9,104 nucleotides of DNA, taken from positions 1 through 9,104 of the forward strand of contig DATDRM010000005.1 in NCBI GenBank assembly GCA_035291705.1. Reading direction: 5' to 3'. The position numbers and the translations under genes are program-made. This document shows, piece by piece, positions 1 to 7,363 of this stretch. This stretch comes from DATDRM01 sp035291705. Its GTDB lineage: Bacteria > Chloroflexota > Anaerolineae > Anaerolineales > UBA4823. Each line of letters opens with the position of its first letter. The stretch's first letter is position 1. The notes beneath the pieces were generated by a model, which did no database searches, had not been told where the DNA came from, and worked only from the letters and a program-made list of their open reading frames with translations.

Positions 1-1080
1 TTGTGAACGGAAGCCAGCCCCTCCAGCGCCTGTATCCCGAGTGATCCATTCGTTGTTTTGCAAATCTTCAGCGATAGTGATTTTCCACGGCTGGCTGGCG
101 CGGATTTCATCGTTGATCCATCGCAGAAGGTTCCAGCCATCGGGGAGGTCGTGGACGGGATCATTGTTATTGCCTTTCCAGTTGCGGATGTTGACCACGG
201 AATCGAAGCGCAAGCCGTCCAGCCGGTATGTGTGCAGCCAGAAGAGGGCGTTGTCGCGCAGGTACTGCCGTACTTCAGGCCGGCCGTAATCAGGACGGGG
301 GCCCCATGGTGTGCGGGCGCGGGTATTATCGTAGAAGTAGATCCCTCCATCGTGGTCGGGATCGCTCCACCCGTCGAAGCGCCACAGGTCGAGATCGCCG
401 GGGCCAAAGTGGTTATAAACCACATCCAGAATCACCGCTATGCCCTGCGCGTGAGAGGCCTTAACCAATTTTGACAGACCCTGCGGCCCACCCAGCGCTG
501 ATTCCACCGAGAAAGGCTGCGCTGGATTGTAACCCCAGGAGAAATCCATCGAAAATTCGGCGACTGGCATGATCTCGATGGCGTTGATCCCCAGATCGCG
601 CAGGTAGGGCAGCTTCGGTATTATTGCATCGAACATGCCGGGGCCAAGTCCGGGTGCGTCGTTGAAGGTGCCCACATGCAATTCGTAAATCACCAATTCA
701 TTCCAGGCTGGCATCTGGAATTTGTCACCCGTCCAGTCGAAGTCCGGATCATGGATGATGGCGTTGCCGGACGAGTTGACCACCTCGCCGGCGTAAGGGT
801 TCTTGCGCCAGAGCTGCTGCTGGGCCCCGGTGTGGATCACGAACTGATATTCATCGCCGATTTTCGCCCCTGGAACTTCCACATACCAGTAGCCATTGCC
901 TTCACCGGTAAAGGGATTGGCCGTGGGGCTCCATTGGTTGAAATCTCCCGCGGCGAAGACCTGCGAGGCAAAAGGAGCCCAAACGCGAAAGGCGACGCCT
1001 CCTGGAATAAGGATGGTGCCCATCCCTGGATGGGGGGACGGAGAAACGGGTGGGGGCGGTTCGACTGGATTCGTGGGCAT
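1..1080 (-). CDS. GH13 alpha-amylase-family enzyme (branching-enzyme-like), C-terminus off the window
   Basis: Hydrolyses or transfers alpha-1,4/1,6-glucan bonds in glycogen/starch metabolism; probably cytoplasmic, as no signal peptide is seen. The minus frame is open from ATG at 1080 to the left edge (360 codons). After a Pro-rich start (residues 1-18), residues about 27-85 form a CBM48-like domain (VAFRVWAP, GDFNQWSP, GYWYVEVPG). The catalytic barrel follows: region I DVVYNHFGP at 219-227, nucleophile Asp293 in DGLRFDS, acid/base Glu338 in ITIAEDL. The third catalytic Asp would lie beyond the window. DVVYNHFGP and the stretch WGYNPAQPFSVESALGGPQG resemble trehalohydrolase (MTHase) and short branching-enzyme-like GH13 members more than classical GlgB, so the exact substrate is open. 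AAGGA lies 8-9 bases before ATG 1080; Met20 is a less likely alternative start. The frame stays open upstream to a TAA at 1330-1332, through a comEC-like remnant, so a longer in-frame start cannot be fully excluded. Confidence 0.9.
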   Translation of the reverse strand, partial: MPTNPVEPPPPVSPSPHPGMGTILIPGGVAFRVWAPFASQVFAAGDFNQWSPTANPFTGEGNGYWYVEVPGAKIGDEYQFVIHTGAQQQLWRKNPYAGEVVNSSGNAIIHDPDFDWTGDKFQMPAWNELVIYELHVGTFNDAPGLGPGMFDAIIPKLPYLRDLGINAIEIMPVAEFSMDFSWGYNPAQPFSVESALGGPQGLSKLVKASHAQGIAVILDVVYNHFGPGDLDLWRFDGWSDPDHDGGIYFYDNTRARTPWGPRPDYGRPEVRQYLRDNALFWLHTYRLDGLRFDSVVNIRNWKGNNNDPVHDLPDGWNLLRWINDEIRASQPWKITIAEDLQNNEWITRDTGAGGAGFRSQ

Positions 1081-1194
1081 GGAGGCTTCCTTTTTGGGTT
1101 GGGAGACGGATTGCCTCTCATTACTCCCTGCAACATTCGATTTTACCCTAAATCTGTCCGGTTTTCCGGAAGGATAGCTAAGCATCCAGCTTTC

Positions 1195-1365
1195 TAGCGT
1201 GGCGAAGAGGGAGCGCTGAAGACCCGAGCCCCAGAGCAGCAGGGGGTTGAAAGCTGCCATGACCGCCGCCACCAGAGCCAGGCTGAGCAGGCCGAACTGG
1301 TGGCGGCCGAGCTGGCGGCTGAAAACGGCTTAGAACAGACCGGCGACGAAGGTAATATTGAAACC
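1195..1365 (-). pseudogene. comEC: comEC remnant, central membrane-helix fragment
   Basis: Reading the minus strand from 1365 gives GFNITFVAGLF, a stop codon (TAA, 1330-1332), then SRQLGRHQFGLLSLAL and FNPLLLWGSGLQRSLFATL. These match from memory the ComEC/Rec2 DNA-uptake channel motifs SGFN...AGLF and NPxLLWDVGFQLSFxATLG. The two motifs are normally separated by more residues, so an internal deletion as well as a nonsense change is likely. ComEC is the inner-membrane channel for transforming DNA; this piece is far too short to work. It lies between the STAND gene and the GH13 gene. From 1366 to 1482 I see nothing coding; from 1081 to 1194 there is only the leader of the GH13 gene. The assignment rests on motif recognition and is less certain than that of the 8691-9104 remnant. 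Confidence 0.55.
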
Positions 1366-1482
1366 ATAAAAACAAACCCAAATACGATCGCCAGAGTGCC
1401 ACGGAGTGAAGGCATTTCCGCAAGGCAATCGCCGGACTTAAATCAGGAGGCTTAACTTCCCTGGTGTTGGCATCAGCAAGCC

Positions 1483-4400
1483 TTATGGCTCATCGGGACA
1501 CGTCTTAATGTGCAGATACTGCTGGCATTCCTCGGTCGTTAGAGCGCGTGTTACACGTTGCTTGGCAAGCGTCACCAAATCTTCGAGCTTGAGCAGATAG
1601 ATGCGATTGGTGCCATCACGACTGGCAGTCGCCAATTGTGAGCCATCCGGGCTGAAGGCCACGCTGGTGAGTCCATCTGGTGCATGGAGAGTGAGCAATT
1701 CCTGGCCTGTTTGGGCATCCCAGAGTTTTGCTGTTTTATCCCCACTGGCGGTGGCGATGGTTTTGCCATCCGGACTGAAGGCAACACCAAACACACTGCC
1801 AGAATGACCGGAAAAGGTGAGCAATTCTTTCCCCGAAGCTGCATCCCACAATTTGGCGCTGCCATCAAAACTGGCAGTTGCCAGGCGCGCTCCATTTGGA
1901 CTGAATACGATTTGCCGCACCGTATCTGGATGACCAATTAAGGGGAATAATCTTTTACCTGTAACTGCATCCCATACAATGGCTGTGCCGTCAAAACCGG
2001 AGGTAGCGATGCGCGACCCATCCGGGCTGAAGGCCACATCTGTGAGTCTATCTGGCGCATACAGGGTGAGTAGTGTCTTGCCAGTCCCAGCATCCCATAT
2101 TTTCGCGGTCGAATCCAAACTGGCAGTAGCCAGGCGGGAATCATCCGGACTGAAGGCTACGCCAAGAACCGAGTCATCGTGACCGGAGAGAGTCAGTAAT
2201 TCCTCGCCAGAAACAGCATTCCACACCTTGGCAGTCCTATCCCTGGCAGCAGTCGCAATGTGCGTTCCATCAAAGTTATACGCAATGAAATTCACACCAT
2301 CGGTATGTCCGGCGAGACTGAGTAACAACTTGCCATTCGCCAGATCCCATACCTTCGTTGTTGGGTCAGAATAAGCCACTGCCAGTCGGTTGCCATCCGG
2401 GCTGTAAGCCAGTTTGGCTTCAACAGGGGATGATATTACCGGTACATTTACCAATGTTTGGTACTCCCGGCTGGGAGAAACGCTCCACACTCTCGCAGTC
2501 CTGTCCTTGCTGGCTGTGACAAGGCGGGTGCCATCCGGGCTGAAAGCAACGCTCCAAATGTCACGACTGTGCCCCAGCAGGGTAAATAATTCCTGACCCG
2601 TAGCGGCGTCCCAGACTACTACCTGTCTATCCCAGCTAACTGTGGCGATGCGGGTGCCATCCGGATTGTAAGCCGCGTTGGTGACTTTATCCGTATGACC
2701 ATAGAGCGTGATCAATTCTTTGCCGTTATCGGCATCCCATATTCTGGCTGTTTGATCATCACCGGTCGTGACAATGCGTGTTCCGTCAGGGGCAAAGGAC
2801 ACACTTCTCATGTATGCATTTTGATGAGGAAGGGTAAGAAGCATTTGTCCCGTCACGACATCCCAAATATTTGCCCATCCTTCAATACTAGTTGCAAGAT
2901 AGGCGATGGCAATGCGTGAGCCATCTGGACTGAAAGCCACCCATTGAGGGATACCACCGTCTCTTGCGGATATTTTGAGCAGTTCCCTGCCCGTGAGAGC
3001 ATCCCATACTTTTGAAGTTCCATCATCGCTGATCGTGGCCACACGACTTCCATCTGGGCTGAACACGATCTGATAAACATCCCTGGAGTGACCCGATAAG
3101 GCAAGCAGTTCTCCGCCGGTGCTCGCATCCCAGATACGGGCGATTTTGTCCTGGCCTGCAGTTGCCAATAATTTTCCATCTGGACTAAACACGGCATACC
3201 AGGCAACGCCGTACGAAGAGCCTTTCAGAGTCAGTAATTCTTTGCCAGTAGCCGCGTCCCAGATCTTTGCCATCCCATCCGCGCTGGCTGTGGCGATGCG
3301 TGTACCATCCGGGCTGAAAACCGCACTCGAAACAAAATCTGCATGACCGCGCAGGGTTAACTCCACCCGCGACGCCTGGACTGCGCGGTGCAGCGCATCT
3401 TCTGCTTCCGGTAGAACGGTGTGATCTAAACCATAAGTCTTGTTCACAGCTTGTAATGCAAGTAAAATGCTGAGTTCAGGATCAATTTCCAGGTTTAGAT
3501 TAGCCGAGCTGGATAGTTCGCGAACAGCTGAGATCAATGCTTGTTGTCGTGAGGTGCTGGCAAATATACCCGCAAAGATAGCGGCAATTATTGCCAATAC
3601 TAATGCACTGGTGAGAAATATCCTATGTAGACGTAGTCGTTTCACTGAAGAGGCCTGCTCCTCAGCGCGTGCTTTCTCCGTCTCAGCCAACTTTTGGGCA
3701 GTTTCGAGTTCACGCTGACGTTGCGCTTCGCGTTCCAGTGTATCGTGTTGCTCCTGATCAATGGACGCAGCAAGAAAGGCTTGTTCCGATGCATTCAATC
3801 TTTCATTATTGGCTAAAGCCCACTCACGCGCCTGTGCCAGGCGTGCGCCGCGATACAGCTCGGATTGATCCTGCTCACGTGCTTCCCATTCATGTGCGGA
3901 CTCTGTCAGATGACGATGTAAAAGCAAACCTTCGCGGTCTTGCGTTAACCATTCGTGAAGCCTATGCCATTCGCGAATCAACGCTTCGTGTGCGACTTCA
4001 GCACTGTCCTCGTTCAATATGATCAGGCGCGACTCTGTAAGGATGTTCAGCACCGCTCGCAATTCAGTCGCTTCGGCAGATTGGCGGACCAACTCGTTCA
4101 ATGCGGTGCGCCGCCGAGTATCCTCTGTCCCTTCGCCTAATTTCGTGAGACGCAGAAAGACATCGCGGGCGAGTTCCCGCTGGGTCTGATTCAATTGATC
4201 GTTGAAAACGCTCTCGGCGGTCTCTGCAATCGCCCCACGCACGCCGCCAGAAGCATGATAACCGTCGAGCGTCAATATTCGTCCACTTCGCCGCTCCCAC
4301 GTTGCGTGCAGGGCATGCGAGAGTAGAGGAAGCGCGCCAGGTTCAGGTTCGCTTGCACCTTGTGCGCCGATATCATTCAACAACACATCCACGAGACCGG

Positions 4401-5271
4401 GTTCCAACTCCCAGCCGCCACGTCTGGAAGGTTCTTCGATAGCTCGTTTCAGCTCTTCGAGGGTCATCTGCCCAATGTATACCTGCTCTGCAGCAACCGC
4501 CTGGCGCAACAGTGGATATTGCGCGCAGTAGGAGTAAAAATCGGCGCGCAGGGCGATCACGACAGTCATTTTTTTCGATTCATCTTGAGCAGCGGAGAGG
4601 AGTTTTTCAATAAAGGTGATCCGTTGCATTTCATCGTGACACAATGTAAAAACTTCTTCGAACTGATCCACAAGGATGAGGGCTCGCTCTGCGTTTCCTG
4701 TGCGCGCCAGGTCGAGATTCGCTTCCAGCCTTCCCAACGGATTGGCAGTGGGCGTGAACACCCGCGCCTCCCAGCCGGCGCGCTGGAGTGCGACGGCCAG
4801 TCCCGCACGCACCAGGGAACTTTTGCCGCTACCGGAGGCGCCGACCACCGCCAGAAAGCGGGTAGATGTATCTTTAGCGAGATCAATGACATGTCCTGCG
4901 AGCCGCGCAGTGAGCGCTTCGCGTCCGAAGAACAGTTCGGAATCTGATTCATCAAAGAACAACAATCCTTTATAAGGGGGAATCCCTGGCGTGGGTGCAT
5001 CCAACTGCCGCGCCGTTTGGGCTAATTCCATAAAGCGCGCGATCAGTTGGGGTTCATCTTCAAGATGCAGGGCGGGAATAAAGAGCGCCTTGAGGACTGT
5101 GAGGTCGGGGGTTCGCTGGTTCTTCTCAAGGCGGCTGATTTGCGCTTCGCTGTAACCGACGGCAATCGAGAGTTCGAGTTGCGTGAGGCGTTGATGACGA
5201 CGCATGTATTTCAGCAAATCGCCAAACGTAGTAAACGAATTAAGGGAGATTGGACTGAGAGGCAGGTCCAT
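1483..5271 (-). CDS. XRE-HTH / nSTAND1 NTPase / transmembrane / 14x WD40 repeat protein
   Basis: A 1262-residue signal-transducing STAND ATPase. Residues about 13-62 are an XRE-type helix-turn-helix (LTQLELSIAVGYSEAQISRLE). Residues about 98-500 are an nSTAND1 NTPase: Walker A GASGSGKSS at 144-152, Walker B LILVDQFEE at 198-206, then LRADFYSYC (241-249), PLLSHALHATWE (315-326), AHEALIREW (427-435) and LYRGARLAQAREWA (472-485), all typical of the family. A charged coiled coil (about 505-548) leads to a single hydrophobic helix (551-571) preceded by RLRLHR. Residues about 643-1228 hold 14 WD40 blades, enough for two seven-bladed propellers. The tail LTTEECQQYLH is common in bacterial WD40 STAND proteins. 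ATG 5271 is the earliest possible start because an in-frame TGA lies three codons upstream; no clear Shine-Dalgarno is seen. STAND proteins switch by nucleotide-dependent oligomerisation on ligand binding. The HTH suggests gene regulation; a defence role is also possible. The ligand is unknown. Confidence 0.93.
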   Translation of the reverse strand: MDLPLSPISLNSFTTFGDLLKYMRRHQRLTQLELSIAVGYSEAQISRLEKNQRTPDLTVLKALFIPALHLEDEPQLIARFMELAQTARQLDAPTPGIPPYKGLLFFDESDSELFFGREALTARLAGHVIDLAKDTSTRFLAVVGASGSGKSSLVRAGLAVALQRAGWEARVFTPTANPLGRLEANLDLARTGNAERALILVDQFEEVFTLCHDEMQRITFIEKLLSAAQDESKKMTVVIALRADFYSYCAQYPLLRQAVAAEQVYIGQMTLEELKRAIEEPSRRGGWELEPGLVDVLLNDIGAQGASEPEPGALPLLSHALHATWERRSGRILTLDGYHASGGVRGAIAETAESVFNDQLNQTQRELARDVFLRLTKLGEGTEDTRRRTALNELVRQSAEATELRAVLNILTESRLIILNEDSAEVAHEALIREWHRLHEWLTQDREGLLLHRHLTESAHEWEAREQDQSELYRGARLAQAREWALANNERLNASEQAFLAASIDQEQHDTLEREAQRQRELETAQKLAETEKARAEEQASSVKRLRLHRIFLTSALVLAIIAAIFAGIFASTSRQQALISAVRELSSSANLNLEIDPELSILLALQAVNKTYGLDHTVLPEAEDALHRAVQASRVELTLRGHADFVSSAVFSPDGTRIATASADGMAKIWDAATGKELLTLKGSSYGVAWYAVFSPDGKLLATAGQDKIARIWDASTGGELLALSGHSRDVYQIVFSPDGSRVATISDDGTSKVWDALTGRELLKISARDGGIPQWVAFSPDGSRIAIAYLATSIEGWANIWDVVTGQMLLTLPHQNAYMRSVSFAPDGTRIVTTGDDQTARIWDADNGKELITLYGHTDKVTNAAYNPDGTRIATVSWDRQVVVWDAATGQELFTLLGHSRDIWSVAFSPDGTRLVTASKDRTARVWSVSPSREYQTLVNVPVISSPVEAKLAYSPDGNRLAVAYSDPTTKVWDLANGKLLLSLAGHTDGVNFIAYNFDGTHIATAARDRTAKVWNAVSGEELLTLSGHDDSVLGVAFSPDDSRLATASLDSTAKIWDAGTGKTLLTLYAPDRLTDVAFSPDGSRIATSGFDGTAIVWDAVTGKRLFPLIGHPDTVRQIVFSPNGARLATASFDGSAKLWDAASGKELLTFSGHSGSVFGVAFSPDGKTIATASGDKTAKLWDAQTGQELLTLHAPDGLTSVAFSPDGSQLATASRDGTNRIYLLKLEDLVTLAKQRVTRALTTEECQQYLHIKTCPDEP
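1588..3345 (-). repeat. Fourteen tandem WD40 repeat units of about 126 bp
   Basis: Inside the STAND gene, the plus strand shows a recurring CCATCCGGACTGAA-like segment and a CATCCCA segment about every 126 bases. These encode the [FY]SPDG[ST]R[IL]AT and KIWDAATG core of each blade. Fourteen units can be counted. Units 4 and 8 are longer than the usual 42 residues (insertions near IAYLATSIEGW and VPVISSPVEA), while units 11 and 14 lack the leading GH dipeptide. Blades are diverged in DNA and protein, so they are not a fresh expansion. Confidence 0.9.
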
Positions 5272-5306
5272 GAACGATCATACGCAAATCATGGTAGGGG
5301 TATTAA

Positions 5307-5431
5307 GTCATTTTCATTGTACTCTTCTCGGGGTCTATATTCAAGACTTTATTTATCTAATTGGTCATTTTGGCAAGAAATGTCATCTTTTCAGCCGAGG
5401 TTTTGGCAAGGAATGTCATACCTTTGGCGAG
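5307..5431. repeat. TTTGGCAAG / GTCAT direct-repeat cluster in the divergent intergenic region
   Basis: Two 19-base copies, TTTTGGCAAGAAATGTCAT (5368-5386) and TTTTGGCAAGGAATGTCAT (5401-5419), differ at one base and start 33 bases apart, about three helical turns. A third, partial copy, TTTGGCGAG, is at 5423-5431. Extra GTCAT units occur at 5307-5311 (GTCATTTTCATTG) and at 5364-5368 just before copy 1, where CATTT and AAATG also form an inverted pair. The cluster lies upstream of the STAND promoter and between it and the 5488 gene. It could be a regulator-binding array. Alternatively, the serial short repeats resemble the multiply repeated ends of IS21-type elements, but no transposase is nearby. 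Confidence 0.6.
5316..5344 (-). promoter_or_regulatory. Sigma70-type promoter for the STAND gene
   Basis: On the minus strand TTGAAT (5344-5339; 4 of 6 to TTGACA) and TACAAT (5321-5316; 5 of 6 to TATAAT) are separated by exactly 17 bases. Transcription would begin near 5309, leaving a leader of about 38 bases before ATG 5271. This is the best promoter match in the divergent region. A start site has not been measured. Confidence 0.6.
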
Positions 5432-5487
5432 TCTTTTGCGTAAGATGGGGACAAGTTCGAATCCGAAGTAGATAAGGAGATTTAATC

Positions 5488-6018
5488 ATGAACCAATTGC
5501 AATCCTGGCTGATCAGATCGTCGCTAACTTTTCTTGTACTTTTGCTAGCCCTAACTCCTAGATCATCCACCCTGGCAATGCCGCCAGAATTCTCCTCAGT
5601 ATTCCTCGATGCGACCTTTCCTATCGCCGGCTGTGATTTCCCAATCGAAGCTCGGCTCACGGCAACCTTAAAAGTCTTCGTTCATTTCGATCAGAATGGC
5701 GATTTTAAGATGCTTATCGAGCGCGTACTCCCGAAGGATTCACAATCAATCTACACAAACCTAGAGACGGGGGCTTCTATATCCTCAAGTCATGGCTCTG
5801 GAATTGACAAGCTCGTTATGGAGGAAGACGGAACGATTACATTTATGGTTATGGGAGTGTTTGACATCCTTCCGGTGCCTGGGCAAGGCCTCGTGGTTCA
5901 GAATGTTGGTCGCATAGTTTTCGATGCATCCACTGGCGAGATCCTCTTCAGCGCCGGGCAGTTCACCGTTCATGGCCCCGGAAGCAGCGTCGAGGGGCTC
6001 TGTGGGGCATTGGAGTGA
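5488..6018 (+). CDS. Secreted protein of unknown family
   Basis: A 176-residue exported protein that I do not recognise. Residues 1-30 are a signal peptide: short polar start with Arg10, hydrophobic core LTFLVLLLAL, and a likely cleavage after TLA at residue 30. There is no lipobox, so it should be released or stay soluble outside the membrane. The mature part is rich in alternating beta-type segments (LTATLKVFVHF, GTITFMVMGVFDI, VVQNVGRIVFD) and ends with VEGLCGALE. Its only cysteines are Cys49 and Cys172, near the two ends of the mature chain, and could form a disulfide. The start is well supported: AAGGAG at 5474-5479 lies 8 bases before ATG. It is divergent from the STAND gene and 97 bases upstream of the serine hydrolase gene on the same strand, so the two may be co-transcribed. 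Function is unknown. Confidence 0.85.
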   Translation: MNQLQSWLIRSSLTFLVLLLALTPRSSTLAMPPEFSSVFLDATFPIAGCDFPIEARLTATLKVFVHFDQNGDFKMLIERVLPKDSQSIYTNLETGASISSSHGSGIDKLVMEEDGTITFMVMGVFDILPVPGQGLVVQNVGRIVFDASTGEILFSAGQFTVHGPGSSVEGLCGALE

Positions 6019-6115
6019 GCAGCATAGATATCTCCTGCAGAATTACGATTGAGAGCAAGAGCAGGGATCGAGTTCCACGAACCATAGGATAGGGCAGTGA
6101 GAAAGGAGGCGACTA

Positions 6116-7270
6116 ATGTTTACATTTTCCAGAAGAGTCTCGATATATTCGATTTCCCTAATCCTATCTATATTGCTAGTTTCCTGTAGCGGCGCATTGG
6201 CACCCGAACCTACAAGACAGACCACTCAAGCTGTAAGTCCTATAGTCACTCCACCGGTCGTTAGCCTCCCAATGCAAGCGACCGTTTCTCTGAGAGATGT
6301 CACTTCCGAGGTTGACATTATGCTTAACGAGATGGCTGAGCAGAACCTTTTCAGTGGTTCGGTACTCATTGCACGAGAGGGTGAGATTCTTCTCAGCAAT
6401 GGGTACGGTATGGCAGATCGCGAGAAGAACATAGCAAACACTCCGCAAACCAAGTTTTACCTCGGCTCGATTACGAAGCAATTTACTGCGATGGCGATTC
6501 TCATGTTGCAAGCAGAAGGCAAACTCAACGTGCAGGATCGCATCTGCCAATACATCTCGGATTGTCCCGCTGCCTGGCATGAGATTACGATTCACCAACT
6601 CCTGATTCATACCTCAGGTATCCCCCATTTTATGGATTTCCCTCTGGATCGGCCTTCAACCTCGGCTCAGACCATTGCACGGATCAAGGACAAGCCATTA
6701 GACTTCAAGCCGGGCGAAAAGTGGAGCTACAGCGGTTCTGGCTATAACGTGCTTGGTTACATCATCGAGCAAGTAACAGGCAAGAGATATGAAGTATTTT
6801 TAGAGGAAAAAATTTTCGAACCGTTGAAGATGATAGATACTGGTTACGCTGCCAGCAATGACAACTTAGCTGTGGGATATGAGAACAACTTCGACCTAGC
6901 CGACAACATTGATATTTCCAATCTATATGCCTCCGGGGGACTCTATTCTACCGTTGAAGACTTGTACCGATGGGATCAAGCGCTCTATACCGAAAAATTG
7001 ATCTCCAAGGAGGTTCTGGACGCGATATTCACATCTTACATTACCATCCCACCTGAATCAAACGGGGAAAGTTATGGCTACGGTTGGGTGATTGCCAAAA
7101 AGATCAATCACCGATGGATCGGCCACGAAGGTGTAGTTCCAGGATTTGCCTCCGAAATTGATCGCTATCCTGATGATAAAGTTACCATTATTCTGCTAAG
7201 TAATGAGCAAGATACGAGTCTTCTCGCGATTACCTCCGCGATAGCAAAGAAAGTCTTAGGGGAGGAGTAA
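6116..7270 (+). CDS. Lipoprotein serine hydrolase, beta-lactamase/PBP-like family (class C fold)
   Basis: A 384-residue predicted lipoprotein. Residues 1-24 carry a lipoprotein signal ending in LLVSC, with Cys24 as the lipidated residue, followed by a Pro/Thr linker to about residue 58. The serine-hydrolase domain has the nucleophile motif S118-I-T-K121 (YLGSITKQFTAMAI) and a C-terminal H337-E-G339 (GHEGVVPGF). The second motif reads Y205-S-G207 in WSYSGSGYNVLG, where Y-x-N is usual. Cys144 and Cys150 lie in an ICxYxxDCPxAW segment seen in a subset of the family. Members include class C beta-lactamases, D-alanyl-D-alanine peptidases and esterases acting at the cell surface; sequence alone does not say which. 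AAAGGAGG at 6102-6109 lies 6 bases before ATG, a strong ribosome site. It probably follows the 5488 gene in one transcript. No antibiotic-resistance role should be assumed. Confidence 0.92.
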   Translation: MFTFSRRVSIYSISLILSILLVSCSGALAPEPTRQTTQAVSPIVTPPVVSLPMQATVSLRDVTSEVDIMLNEMAEQNLFSGSVLIAREGEILLSNGYGMADREKNIANTPQTKFYLGSITKQFTAMAILMLQAEGKLNVQDRICQYISDCPAAWHEITIHQLLIHTSGIPHFMDFPLDRPSTSAQTIARIKDKPLDFKPGEKWSYSGSGYNVLGYIIEQVTGKRYEVFLEEKIFEPLKMIDTGYAASNDNLAVGYENNFDLADNIDISNLYASGGLYSTVEDLYRWDQALYTEKLISKEVLDAIFTSYITIPPESNGESYGYGWVIAKKINHRWIGHEGVVPGFASEIDRYPDDKVTIILLSNEQDTSLLAITSAIAKKVLGEE

Positions 7271-7324
7271 TGTTGCTCAAGAGCACTCAGTCAGACGAGT
7301 TCTCGCTTGATGCGCACAAGTGTC

Positions 7325-7351
7325 AAAAAGAAGGCCTGCCAGGAACGGCCT
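7325..7351 (-). terminator. Rho-independent terminator after the 7364-7654 gene
   Basis: On the minus strand AGGCC and GGCCT (7351-7347 and 7336-7332) form a 5-bp GC-rich stem around a 10-base loop, followed by TCTTTTTG. It lies 12 bases beyond the stop codon of the minus-strand gene and between convergent genes. The short stem keeps confidence moderate. It may also slow plus-strand transcripts from the hydrolase gene, although there the T-run is poor. Confidence 0.5.
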
Positions 7352-7363
7352 GACTATCATTCT

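Noticed and set aside
837..1136. Overlapping minus-strand frame of 99 codons across the GH13 start
   Set aside because: It is out of frame with clear CBM48 coding sequence, and its Pro/Arg-rich translation is typical of a shadow frame.
1157..1170. TCCGG-TTTT-CCGGA hairpin upstream of the GH13 gene
   Set aside because: Short, and no T-run on either strand; no supporting context for a terminator or operator.
1194..1423. Two short minus-strand frames (73 and 81 codons) starting near 1415-1423
   Set aside because: Their translations are Pro/Arg/Ser-rich shadows of the comEC-like frame, which is the one with recognisable motifs.
1448..1483. AGGCTT/AAGCCT inverted repeat just after the STAND stop codon
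   Set aside because: Only a 6-bp stem with a 24-base loop and no T-run; not convincing as a terminator.
1588..3345. Regular spacing of similar segments suggesting a CRISPR-like or minisatellite array
   Set aside because: The period is about 126 bp, units are diverged, and all lie in one frame encoding WD40 blades.
4360..4947. Long plus-strand open frame (195 codons) opposite the STAND gene
   Set aside because: It lies antisense to the Walker A/B region of a clearly conserved protein and its translation shows no family features; it is a shadow.
5441..5446. TAAGAT as a -10 box for the 5488 gene
   Set aside because: No -35 at a suitable distance; the plus-strand promoter could not be assigned.
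7275..7284. GCTC-AA-GAGC hairpin after the serine hydrolase gene
   Set aside because: A 2-base loop is not feasible and no T-run follows.
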